Shown here piece by piece: positions 54,668 to 63,455 of a DNA stretch of 64,000 nucleotides. The stretch's first letter is position 1; each line of letters begins with the position of its first letter. The notes below the pieces were generated by a model. The model saw nothing but the letters and a program-made list of their open reading frames with translations, did no database searches and was not told the DNA's origin. Source of the stretch: Pyropia yezoensis. Its lineage: Eukaryota; Rhodophyta; Bangiophyceae; Bangiales; Bangiaceae. A program made the position numbers and the translations under genes. Location of the stretch: NCBI GenBank assembly GCA_009829735.1, contig CM020619.1:9166375-9230374 (forward strand), written 5' to 3'.

Positions 54668-55348
54668 ATGGTGGACTCGTCGCCGCCAATGGACATTGAG
54701 GAGGAGGTCACAACGTTGCTGCAATCGCGGCGGTACGACCCGGAAATCCTGCCCACCTTGGAGGCCTACGTGGAGCACCAGGTGGCGACCGGTACGAACG
54801 ATGCGATGGCTAATTTGGCGACCCTGAAGCTGTACCAGTTTTACCCCGCCACGTATCGCACAGCGGTGGTCTCCAAAATTCTCATCAAGGCCATTATGGC
54901 GCTGCCCTCCACTGACTTCCTCTGCGCCACCTACCTCATCCCTGCGGCGACGGCAGAGGACGAGCCCATTCCGGCGCTGGCGCAGCTGGCTAGCATGCTC
55001 GAAACGGGCCGCTTTGAGGAGTTTTGGCCCGCCACGGGTGCGGTGCGGCAGCTGCTCGACGGGGTGCCCGGGTTTGACGAGGCCGTCCGCTCCTTCATGC
55101 TGGTAGTGATTGGACGGACGTACAAGCGCGTGGAGCGCACCGTTCTTGCTCGGCTTCTCGGCCTAGAGGGTGTGGACGAGGCAGCAGAGGAGGCGGCCGT
55201 GGAGGAGGTCATCAAAACTGTGGGGTGGAAGGCTGGGGAAGGAGGGATGGTCGTGGTGCCTGGCAACGGGGAGAATGAGGAGCGGGCAAAGACCGTCGGG
55301 GAGCAGCTGACATTTAGGCAGGTGGCGTTCAAGATGCTGCGCAACTGA
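54668..55348 (+). CDS. eIF3k: translation initiation factor eIF3 subunit K
   Basis: 226 aa (human about 218) from ATG 54668, intronless. It is a non-core subunit of the eIF3 complex that binds the 40S ribosome. Family features are the opening IEEEVTTLLQSRRYDPEILP with LEAYVEHQV, then NLATLKLYQFYP, VVSKILIKAIMALPSTDFL, and the winged-helix-like end with EQLTFRQVAFKMLRN. The N-terminal HEAT-like (HAM) and C-terminal winged-helix halves are both present. The acidic start MVDSSPPMDIEEE and an insert (EGVDEAAEEAAVEEVIKTVG) are local variations. Convergent with the CCB1 gene. Confidence 0.95.
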   Translation: MVDSSPPMDIEEEVTTLLQSRRYDPEILPTLEAYVEHQVATGTNDAMANLATLKLYQFYPATYRTAVVSKILIKAIMALPSTDFLCATYLIPAATAEDEPIPALAQLASMLETGRFEEFWPATGAVRQLLDGVPGFDEAVRSFMLVVIGRTYKRVERTVLARLLGLEGVDEAAEEAAVEEVIKTVGWKAGEGGMVVVPGNGENEERAKTVGEQLTFRQVAFKMLRN

Positions 55349-55786
55349 GGGGTCGGTCTTTTCGAGGGGTTTGCAGGGGGGCGAGCGCGGTCGGAAAGTA
55401 TACTGTTCTTTCCTCTTGTATGTATCTGTACTGGCATATCGCACGTACACGCTTTTGAGATCCGTTCTTGTTGCATCCACCGCTCAGCCGGATTGCTGTG
55501 TGTGTCGACAAGTCTGGATCCGGTTCCGATGAGTCCATGTGTCGAGCTGTGCCGCCAGACGAGGCGATCACACGCGAGGAGTCACTTCTGGAGCCTGGCG
55601 TGGTTGGGTGCTCGCCACTCTTAGACTCACCTCCTTCCCGTGAGGCGCGGCCAAGTCATCGTGGCGCTCCAAGAGGCAAGTGCCCTGGTGTCCAGAGCCA
55701 CTGCTGGATGAGGCATCAGGGAAGAACGTGAAGGGTACATTCGCAATTTCGCAACGTGCAGTGGAGATCTCCGGAATCAACGTCGC
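55349..55786. other. convergent 3' region eIF3k/CCB1
   Basis: 438 bp between two converging stop codons, of moderate GC with no gene. It should contain both polyadenylation regions. Confidence 0.5.
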
Positions 55787-56620
55787 CTACTCCTCCGCGC
55801 TGTTCCGCTTGACACCCAGCTCCCTCTCAAAGACCGCCACCTCGTCCCGGTGGCCCTTAACAAACAGCGTCACCCCCGTCGATGGCACGCCTGGCACGCC
55901 CGCGAGAGGCTCATCACCCCCCTCGCCCACCTGTACCATGCATTTAAACTGCTCCGCCCGCTCCGCCTTTGTCCAGTACCACGGCCCGACAGCGGCGCCG
56001 AGGATGCTCAGCGCGTACCACTTGCTGCTGGCCACCTCAGCGGGGAGGACCAAATTGGCCATCAGCACCACCCCAGCGAGGCCCGCGACCGCCACTGACA
56101 CGAGGATGGTGGCAATGCTGGTGCTGGGCTTGACCACCCCCTCGTACGTCATGACGCCCGGGCGGTCATCGGCTTCCGGCTTGGCCACGTACGCCCGCCC
56201 CGTGAGGATGGCCGACGCCTTGCGCGCGAGGGTGTCGGGGGAGGTGGCGGGCGGTAGCGTGAACGACGCCTGCGTCAGCCGGTCCTTGACAGACCCCTTG
56301 ATGAAGGAGAGGCCGCCCCAGGCGGTGAGGAAAAAGACAAGCGCCGTCACCGACAGGGACGACTGGTTGGTGTCGGTCACCTCGGCCAGGTGCGTCAGAG
56401 CGGCAGTGGCGGTCGCCAGCTCTGCCGATGCCCGGGGGGAGGACCAGGGCGTGGCCGCGGAGCGGGACCGCCCGCTGGGCGCACCTGCCGCAGACACCGA
56501 CCGGCGACCGGCAGGCGCGCGACAGACGCGGCCGCCAGTCCACCCTGCAGTCGACGCGGGCTGCAGCGCAATGGGGCCACCCACAAAGGCGGGGCGAGTC
56601 ACTGGAGCACCCATGGCCAT
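55787..56620 (-). CDS. CCB1: CCB1-like cytochrome b6f cofactor-assembly protein, plastid-targeted
   Basis: 277 aa from ATG 56620 (MAMGAPVTRPAFVGG). CCB proteins act in covalent attachment of heme ci to cytochrome b6 in the thylakoid membrane. The layout matches plant CCB1 (about 267 aa) as I recall it. A Ser/Arg/Ala-rich transit peptide spans 1-70. Helix 1 is at 88-106 (VTALVFFLTAWGGLSFIKGS), followed by a soluble loop with VMTYEGVVKPS. Helices 2 and 3 are at 168-190 and 199-216, then GPWYWTKAERAEQFKC. The C-terminal strand-helix VKGHRDEVAVFERELGV completes it. Intronless. Identification rests on remembered family sequence, mainly the order of motifs. Confidence 0.85.
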   Translation of the reverse strand: MAMGAPVTRPAFVGGPIALQPASTAGWTGGRVCRAPAGRRSVSAAGAPSGRSRSAATPWSSPRASAELATATAALTHLAEVTDTNQSSLSVTALVFFLTAWGGLSFIKGSVKDRLTQASFTLPPATSPDTLARKASAILTGRAYVAKPEADDRPGVMTYEGVVKPSTSIATILVSVAVAGLAGVVLMANLVLPAEVASSKWYALSILGAAVGPWYWTKAERAEQFKCMVQVGEGGDEPLAGVPGVPSTGVTLFVKGHRDEVAVFERELGVKRNSAEE

Positions 56621-57166
56621 GGCGCGAGGGGACGTTGGATGGCGGGTCGGGGGAGGGGCAACGGAGAACAGAGAGCGAGGCAGGAAAAGAGTGGTCAGGC
56701 TAAAGAGTAGTGGGGATTGACGCCGGCGGTGGTGGAAGGAGGCAGGCGAGGCTGACGGATGACAATCGGGCACCGGTGATGGCAAGGTGGTGATGCTCAA
56801 AAGGATACCGAGCTGCGCACACGCGACGACCAGGGGGCGGAAGTGTACACGGTGGGGTCACCTTCGGAAACCAATCGTCCGGGACGCTCGTTGCTTCCAG
56901 CGGCGGGCGGCTCGGATCGCCTCCCAGGACCGCGCCGTGCTAGCCCCACGTGGGGCGTCTCGTGGTGGAAATAGTTTCCCAAAGTGGCCACAGATATGGC
57001 ATTTATTTAAAAGCTTTCGAAGTGGCTCTTGAGCTCTCGGACACCGTGTCCGGCGTGACGCCACGTGCATGCGCAAAAAACACGAAAGACCCGCGTCCTC
57101 CAACTGGCGGCTGCTCCCCCCCCTCTCCTCTGCCCAGCAGCCCCCCCGCCATTGGCTGGAGCCGGC

Positions 57167-57198
<32 letters not shown>

Positions 57199-57513
57199 CC
57201 CCCTCCCGCCCCCCCCGCCCTTTCCCGCCCCCGGCCCCCCCCTCCCCCCCCTTCCCTCCGCCAACCACCCCCCCCCCCCTTGGCTGGAGCCGGCCCCCCC
57301 CTCCCCCCCCCCTCCTCTGCCCAGCAGCCCCCCCGCCATTGGCTGGAACCGGCACCCCCCTGCCCTGTATTACGCCAGGCTGGTGGACACTCCCGGCTCT
57401 TGTCTCTTTTGCCTGGCCAGGTTGGGAGGTCTGTGGGTTGGGCCTGAGCGCCCGGGCGCTCAGGCCCAACCCACAGACCTCCCAACCCCCCCACCCTCGC
57501 CCCTCGTCGCGCC
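56621..57513. promoter_or_regulatory. upstream region of CCB1 with CCAAT repeats, C run and palindrome
   Basis: On minus, upstream of CCB1, the string CCAGCCAATGGCGGGGGGG occurs at about 57150 and 57345, and a related CCAGCCAAG version at about 57280. These are flanked by repeated CTGGGCAGAGGAGG, so two true CCAAT boxes are present. A run of 30 C lies at 57168-57197. The right end (57420-57487) is a perfect palindrome. Promoter role is inferred. Confidence 0.5.
57420..57487. terminator. 68-bp perfect palindrome 3' of the DUF4336 gene
   Basis: The left arm GGTTGGGAGGTCTGTGGGTT continues to the centre GCGCCCGGGCGC (57448-57459). The right arm is its exact reverse complement, with no spacer. 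It lies 27 bp past the stop codon of the minus-strand gene, so the transcript would form a very stable hairpin. A terminator or 3'-end role is a guess. A cruciform or a read-artifact origin is possible. Confidence 0.45.
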
Positions 57514-58953
57514 TCACTCCCGCAGGAGGGAGGCGTAGTGCGCCCGCAGCACCGCGGGCACGTCCACACCCTCGAGCACGTCGCCGTGGCATGGGATGAT
57601 ACGCCCCCCCCCCCAGGCGAGTACCCGCCCCATCTCCTCGGCCCAGCGGCCCTTATCCCGCACTAGCAGCGCCTGGTACACGGGCTTGTACACCCAATCC
57701 ATGCCTGCCGCAAAGAAACGCGTGCGAGCCGGCACCCCCGCCGACGGCCAATTCCAATAGAGGTCCGTCGTGAGCAGTGTCCCCGACGGGCGGTGAAAGA
57801 AGACTGACTCGGAGAAGAGGGGCATAGAGCCAAAAAAGGTGTGCTCAATGACGCCCCCAAACGATGGGGGCGGCGTGTTATCCGCGGGGACGTCTGCCAG
57901 CGGCTTTCCCGAGCGGGCGGCGTATCCTGGGGGACCCAACGCCACCGCGTCGGGGTAGGACGCCACCCACTGCGCCGCCCCGTCCACATGCTCTGTGTTC
58001 GGAACAACAATTACAGAAACGGGGCCGAGGGCGGCCAGCGCCCGCTTGAGCGACACCGTCAGTAGCAAGGGCGCATGAACAAAGAGGCTGCCATCGGGGA
58101 GGCGAATGACGGTCGTTTTGCCACCGACGTCCACAGTCAGCCAGTCATCTGCACGTGGTGGATGGGCGCATCCAGTAGGGGTGGTCAACCGGGGACAACC
58201 ACCAGCGCCAGGCGGAGTCACCGCCCCGCAGCGGGCCGGCACATGCAAAGGCAAGCAGCAGCGGCACCACCGCCCCTCCCAAGACCAAGCACCAATGGGA
58301 CCAAGGATCGGTTAGCAACCCGCCGGGGTCTGTGTACTCACCCACACTTTGGCTGCATGAGGACCAGCCGCCGCCAAAAACAAGAAGTCGTCCATCAACA
58401 GATATTTTTCAGAGACAACCCTCTGGAGACAACAGAGACAACTCTCCCGAGAAAATTCTCGACAGGCACCTAATCCCGCCCGCCTCGCTCGACCCGTCGC
58501 TCCCCCGCCCAAGAAAGACAGCCAGCCTTCCCCTGCAGCGCGCCCCCATATAGAAGTTTCTCTCCCGCCAGGCCACGGACATGAGCCCCGTCCGGCGCCC
58601 CCACCGCTCCCCCCCCCCACCCCGCCCCCGGCCCCCCTCTGCCCCCCCTCCCCCGCGCATAACGTACAGGCCCGCTCCACAACCCACACATCTTCACACA
58701 CCCGTCGGATGAGCTCGCCTGTGGTATTGCTCCAGCCACGTCGCACCTTGACACGACCTGCCCGGTTAGGCACAGGCGCCAGGGGGGGGTCGACGCCATC
58801 CCCGTCGGCGGCGGCGGCGGCGGCCGCGTCGGGGCCCATGCGGACGCCGCTGATGCGGGCCGGTCGGCGTACTGAGACCGCGCCGTCGCGGCGGAAGGCG
58901 CCTGATGACAGAGCAGCGGCCGTGGCAGTGGAAGGGGGGGGGAGGAAAGCCAT
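57514..58953 (-). CDS. DUF4336 (metallo-beta-lactamase-like) protein, plastid-type, two exons
   Basis: Exons 58953-58668 and 58148-57514 (306 aa). The 519-bp intron has donor GTACGT and acceptor GTGCAG, and the phase-1 join gives VVERAYDWLTVDVGG. ATG 58953 starts a transit-like peptide (MAFLPPPSTATAAALSSG). The mature part begins near CEDVWVVERA, then TTVIRLPDGSLFVHAPL, VIVVPNTEHVDGAAQW, FHRPSGTLLTTDLYWNW and RIIPCHGDVLEG. This is the DUF4336 pattern with candidate metal ligands in NTEH and PCHGD. Biochemical role unknown. Its position next to CCB1 on the same strand, and its targeting peptide, suggest a plastid setting. Confidence 0.85.
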
Positions 58954-59985
58954 GGCGAGCGGGGAGGCACTGGTGGCGATGTGGTGGCGGCACGCCGAGA
59001 CTTGGGGGCAGGGCGGTGGAGCGCACCAGCAACGTGACTTGGGCGTTGAACGCCCATGCGAGATCCCCGAGAGCCCTCGTCGCGAGTGGACATAGTGTTA
59101 GGAAGTACCGGGTGTGTCGGTACAAATCGAAGCAAGTCTTCGTCGCGAGCCTAGAAAGATGCCAGGCGGAGAAACCATGTGGACCAACCAGAGCGCTACA
59201 GCATAGTTTCTTGCTGTTTCTCTCGCGCCGGCCCTGACGACTGCGCGTGATTGGTCGAGGGGCACCCTTGGATGGAATCGCCCCCGACCGCGCCCGCATT
59301 CCGTATGGAGGGCCCCCCCCTGCACCACCTCGCAGGCGACTCGAAGCAGAAGCGACGGAGTGTCGCGCTGGCCACGTCGCACCTCACCTCCCTCCTGAGG
59401 GTTCGGTCTGGGGTGCGGGGCTGCGGCGACGATCCCCCCCGACAACGCGCTTGCCCTGCCGCGGAGCCGTGCCTTCTCGGCGCCACCCTCGCCGGCGCGC
59501 TTCATACGCGCTCGTGTGCACCAGCCCGGCTGCGTTGTTGTGGCAGAGGTTGTCTCCCCGTGAGATATCACTTCGCGTATCCTTTTCTGGGCAGGCCCAG
59601 ACCGCCCCTGCGCGCTTCTGCGCGTGTATCAGGTGGGTGGCGAGGGGCGACCTCTGCAGCTGCCTGTTTTTTCCCCCTCCTTTTTCTTCTCTCTGGGAAT
59701 CCCTCTTTTGGTTCGTGCGGCCACCCGCAGGGTGGGTGGCAGGGCCCTGCCCCTGCCAGGCGGAGAGAGGGCACGCTTGCGTCTGTGTGGCGCCGGCGCC
59801 GCGTCGTCGTCGTCGCGGTATCGGCGGTGGTGGTTCCGCTGCGCTGCGGTCCCCCCCCCCTCCCCGTGCTTGCCCCGCCCCGCTCCTAACCCCCACGCTG
59901 TTGCTCCCATTGCACACGCGCCTCCCTTCCCTTGTCTTCCCCCCCCCGTCCCCCCCTTTGCCCTCAACTGACGGTTGGGGGGGGC
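58954..59985. promoter_or_regulatory. shared divergent upstream region, DUF4336/bZIP-like
   Basis: 1.03 kb between opposing start codons. A lower-GC stretch (59085-59230) lies in the middle, and CT-rich sequence (59925-59965) precedes the bZIP-like ATG, as in the eIF3k leader. Open frames at 59250-59890 lack motif support. Confidence 0.4.
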
Positions 59986-62448
59986 ATGACCACCGCCGCC
60001 GACTGCGAAGGGATGGCCGCGCGGGTGTGTGCGACCAACGGGGCGGCGGAGATTGAGGATGTGGCGCGGCCGACGCGGCTGCTGCGCACTAACGTGCTGG
60101 CGCGGGAGTGGCTGCTCCGTCGCTCCCCGACCGACGCGCGGACCGATGCCCCGCTGACCGCCGCGGGCCTGGCCGCGTCGGCGTCGGTGACGCTGGCGGT
60201 ACAGTGCGTGGATACGGGGCAGCTGGCAATGCAGGTCAACCTGCTGCTTGCACCACACTCGTCGATCAACGGGGCCACCTTTGGCTACGCCCTCGTCGAT
60301 TTTGTCGTCGCCCGGTTCATCTGCGAGCCCATCAACTCGGTGGACCGCCTCAACGCCCGGTTCCTTCTCGATGAGGCGTCGGGGGAACTGCTCGTCCTAT
60401 CGTGGAATCAGGGTGGCACGCTGTCGCTGCTGTGGTTCACGACCCCCACCGCCACCCGCGAAGTGTTCCCAGCCGAGGGGCCACGGTTGGCCACGAACGC
60501 GGGTGGGGAGCGGGAGAGGCCGTCGAGTTTGGTCACCGACTTTTTGCTCCGCGAGCTGGTCATATTTGAAGACCCTGGGCCGGGCCTGCGGGTGCCGAGC
60601 AAGGTGCGTAACCGCATCGCGTTTCGGCCGCCTTCGCCGTGCCCACCGTGCGTACGGTGCATGAAGCGCTGTGGGGGGCTATGCGGGGAGCCGCCGTTGC
60701 GAGACCGGCCGCCCAAGCCGCGCGCCCTTTCATCGAGGGCTTCGCCTCAAGGGACGCCGACCCCTGCGGATCGAGAACCTGCTTCTGCGCCTATTTCCGC
60801 TGCTGCCCCTGCCACAGCTTCCCCCGTTGCCGTTGCTGACACTGGGCCGTCAGCCTCGCGCGAACCGCCTTACGCTGTTGAGCTGAGCGCTGCAGCCAAG
60901 GCGGCTGTTGCGCTGAATGGTGGAGAGGAGGTGCCCCCTGACACCTGCTCGAGCGTCTCTACAGGCCCAGACCCAACAGCGCTGTACACGGACTTGTGGG
61001 ACGTACCGGAGCCCGTTGATACGGACCCTGATGTGCGCCTGGCGGTCGAGTGGGACCGGGCGGCCAACTCGCGTATGGACAACATGGAGCTGGTGCTGCC
61101 CGACTCGGCCTGGAGCTCCGCCTCGGACGTGTCGTCGGGTAGCCCGCCGCCAGCGCCCGTGTCGCCGCTGTACGACTCGTATGAGTCAGGCCTGGTTGCC
61201 CAGCTGCAGCGCTCCGTCCTGGATGCCAAAACCGGCGGCGTGAAACGCCCTGGTGGTGGCGTACTGACGTCACCGACCAACTTTTTGGGCTTTGCCGCCG
61301 CCGTGGCACTCTTCCAGAGCTCTTCTCATGCTCTCATGTGTGGGCTGTGGGCTTGCCCAAAGCAGGGGCCGACCCGTATGGTTGCCCGCTCCGTCGTTGG
61401 CGTCTACGCGCCGTCCGCCGACGACCAGCAGTCCCTCCGTATCCGCGCGAGCGAGGCGCTGGCGCCCAAGCTGGAATCCCCGTCCCCGTCGCTGGCGGCC
61501 CCCCCGCCCGGGTCGTCGGACTTTGTGCGCGCTGTGCCACTGCTTGCCCGCTTGCTGCGGCAACAACATCGCGTCGGGACTGTGGACGCGGCCGTGCTAA
61601 GCGACGAGGAGCGCGCCGCCCTGGCGGCCGTGTCGGGTGGCGCCGACCTGTCCACGGCGGTGGCCACGCTTGAGGGGCTGCTTTCCGTGGAGGGCGCGCC
61701 TCTGCTGCTGGCATCGGCGCTGGCCGACGACGATCATGGAGTCCGCAGCAGGGGTGGCAGCGGCAGCGGTGGCAGCGGCGGCGCGCAATCCGGTGCGGGC
61801 GGGGCGGCCACTGCCTCGGTGCGTGGCGCGGGCGGCGCCGCGCACAGCGGCAGCGGCGGCGGTGGCGACAGTGGGGGCGTGGACCAGGCGGACGGGCTTG
61901 GCGACGATGGGACGGGCAAGAAGCGGCGGCGTACGCGCAAGAACTTGGAGGAGCTCGCCCATAACACGATCCTGTACAATCGGGCCATCCGCAACCGCGA
62001 GAGTGCTCGGCGATCCAACGAGCGCCGGAAACTGCGGCGCCAGGCGGCGCGGTCCGAAGCGGCGGCCGCGGCGGCGTCGCCGCCGCCGACGTCGGCCGCC
62101 AATGCGAACGGCACCGAGCCAACGGACGGGGCGGCCGCGTCACCGCCACCACCCTCGGGGTCTCTGTCGGTGGCCTCCCTGCCGTCGTCGTCTACTGGTG
62201 GCGACGCCGGTGCGGACGACAGGGGCAGCATCTCGGCAGCCGCGACGGCGGCCGCTGCCCTGGCTGCCGTGACCGTACCAGCAGCGCCCCTGCCCGTCGA
62301 CGGCGGCGTGGCAGAGGTGACCGACGAGGAGATGCTGCTGCTCGAGTCGGGGCTGCTGAGTGAGCTCCCCTCTGCCAGCTTTTCAATGGAGAAGCCACTG
62401 CCATGGCCAGAGGACACCTTGAGTGGGCCGTTGTATCCGGGTGTGTAA
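59986..62448 (+). CDS. bZIP-like basic-region protein lacking a clear zipper
   Basis: 820 aa from ATG 59986 (MTTAADCEGMAARVC). An N-terminal folded-looking domain (1-190) has VARPTRLLRTNVLAREWLL, NGATFGYALVDFVVARF and LVLSWNQGGTLSLLW. A Pro/Ser linker, acidic segments and a Gly/Ser region follow. A nuclear signal KKRRRTRKN (645-653) precedes a bZIP-type basic region, YNRAIRNRESARRSNERRK, with N670 conserved. The expected Arg eight residues on is Asn678. No heptad leucines follow; the next part is Ala/Pro-rich. DNA binding as a conventional dimer is therefore doubtful. A GTGCGT at 60604 could be a splice donor, so part of 60604-60830 may be intron. The C-terminus is acidic and activation-domain-like (VTDEEMLLLESGLL). 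Confidence 0.72.
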   Translation: MTTAADCEGMAARVCATNGAAEIEDVARPTRLLRTNVLAREWLLRRSPTDARTDAPLTAAGLAASASVTLAVQCVDTGQLAMQVNLLLAPHSSINGATFGYALVDFVVARFICEPINSVDRLNARFLLDEASGELLVLSWNQGGTLSLLWFTTPTATREVFPAEGPRLATNAGGERERPSSLVTDFLLRELVIFEDPGPGLRVPSKVRNRIAFRPPSPCPPCVRCMKRCGGLCGEPPLRDRPPKPRALSSRASPQGTPTPADREPASAPISAAAPATASPVAVADTGPSASREPPYAVELSAAAKAAVALNGGEEVPPDTCSSVSTGPDPTALYTDLWDVPEPVDTDPDVRLAVEWDRAANSRMDNMELVLPDSAWSSASDVSSGSPPPAPVSPLYDSYESGLVAQLQRSVLDAKTGGVKRPGGGVLTSPTNFLGFAAAVALFQSSSHALMCGLWACPKQGPTRMVARSVVGVYAPSADDQQSLRIRASEALAPKLESPSPSLAAPPPGSSDFVRAVPLLARLLRQQHRVGTVDAAVLSDEERAALAAVSGGADLSTAVATLEGLLSVEGAPLLLASALADDDHGVRSRGGSGSGGSGGAQSGAGGAATASVRGAGGAAHSGSGGGGDSGGVDQADGLGDDGTGKKRRRTRKNLEELAHNTILYNRAIRNRESARRSNERRKLRRQAARSEAAAAAASPPPTSAANANGTEPTDGAAASPPPPSGSLSVASLPSSSTGGDAGADDRGSISAAATAAAALAAVTVPAAPLPVDGGVAEVTDEEMLLLESGLLSELPSASFSMEKPLPWPEDTLSGPLYPGV

Positions 62449-63455
62449 ATACTGTTCCTTTGCGACATCTTTTTTTTTTTTTTCTTCTTTAAGCTCTTGG
62501 CATCTTGCTGCTGCCCTATGCATGCGCTACGTACTGGTCAAGGGACCACGCGCGGATTTGCTGCCGGTTGTCCCTCTGAAGCACAACCGCGGTCTGGCGT
62601 GATAACGTGTGCGGAATAATCAAGGTCGCCTCGCAATGGAATCGATTATCAGACGAGCGTCACCCCGCCTGCCTGGTCCCTCCCCACGTGCCCCCGTCCG
62701 TCAACAGGACCCCACATCCGCCCACTATTACCCATGGCAAACTAGATCGGGACTTCCAGGCACGGACACAGGGTGTAGGAGCCCGCAGCGAGCCCACACG
62801 GTCAGCCCCGGCTGGTTGGTCATCTGGGGGACACAAGCAACCCACAAAGCGAAACAGAACACAGCCAACGGGGTTGGACGTCAAAAAGCAAGCAGCACGC
62901 GAGCCGTCAAAGGGAAGCAAGCACCACCAGCAAGGGGGGGATCGGATGAGACAGCAAAAATTGTCAACCGCGGCGACTGCACCGCACGTTACGAGCCCGG
63001 GTCTTGCGAAGATGGCGGCTTCCGTCTGCTGCCCGTCACCCACCAAGACACAGCCAAGGGCACACACCACACACACACACACGAGACAAAAGAGAGCAGC
63101 AGCAGGGGCCGGCCCACGACCGAGGGCAAACCAAAACAGTCAGTGGAAAACGTAGCAACGACCAACTAGGGAGACCACCACCCACTTCAAGCACCGACGG
63201 CACATGCACGGGCGCAAGCCCAACCCAGCGCCGCCGGAAGCCACCTGCAATGGGAAAGACGGCAAAGCTAAAAATACGGCAGAAGCCGCAGGCGGCTTGC
63301 GCCCGCGACGCACGACGTGCGGGAATTGACAGAGCAAGGGGGGGGGGGGCAGCAGCAGGGGCCACGGCGTGGGTCACCAGCGGCGGCGGGCAGCGAGACG
63401 GCGAACGTGGGGGGCACCGGGGGTGATCGTGGCTAGGAATCGGGGCGATGCCAGC
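62449..63455. other. intergenic, lower GC
   Basis: 3' flank of the bZIP-like gene with a T run (62471-62482) after TTGCGACATC, then CA-rich sequence and a short (CA)n at 63063-63083. No gene seen. Confidence 0.45.

Noticed and set aside
59251-59889. 212-codon plus ORF upstream of the bZIP-like gene
   Set aside because: No motif, overlaps other open frames, and lies in the shared upstream region. An upstream leader exon is possible but unsupported.
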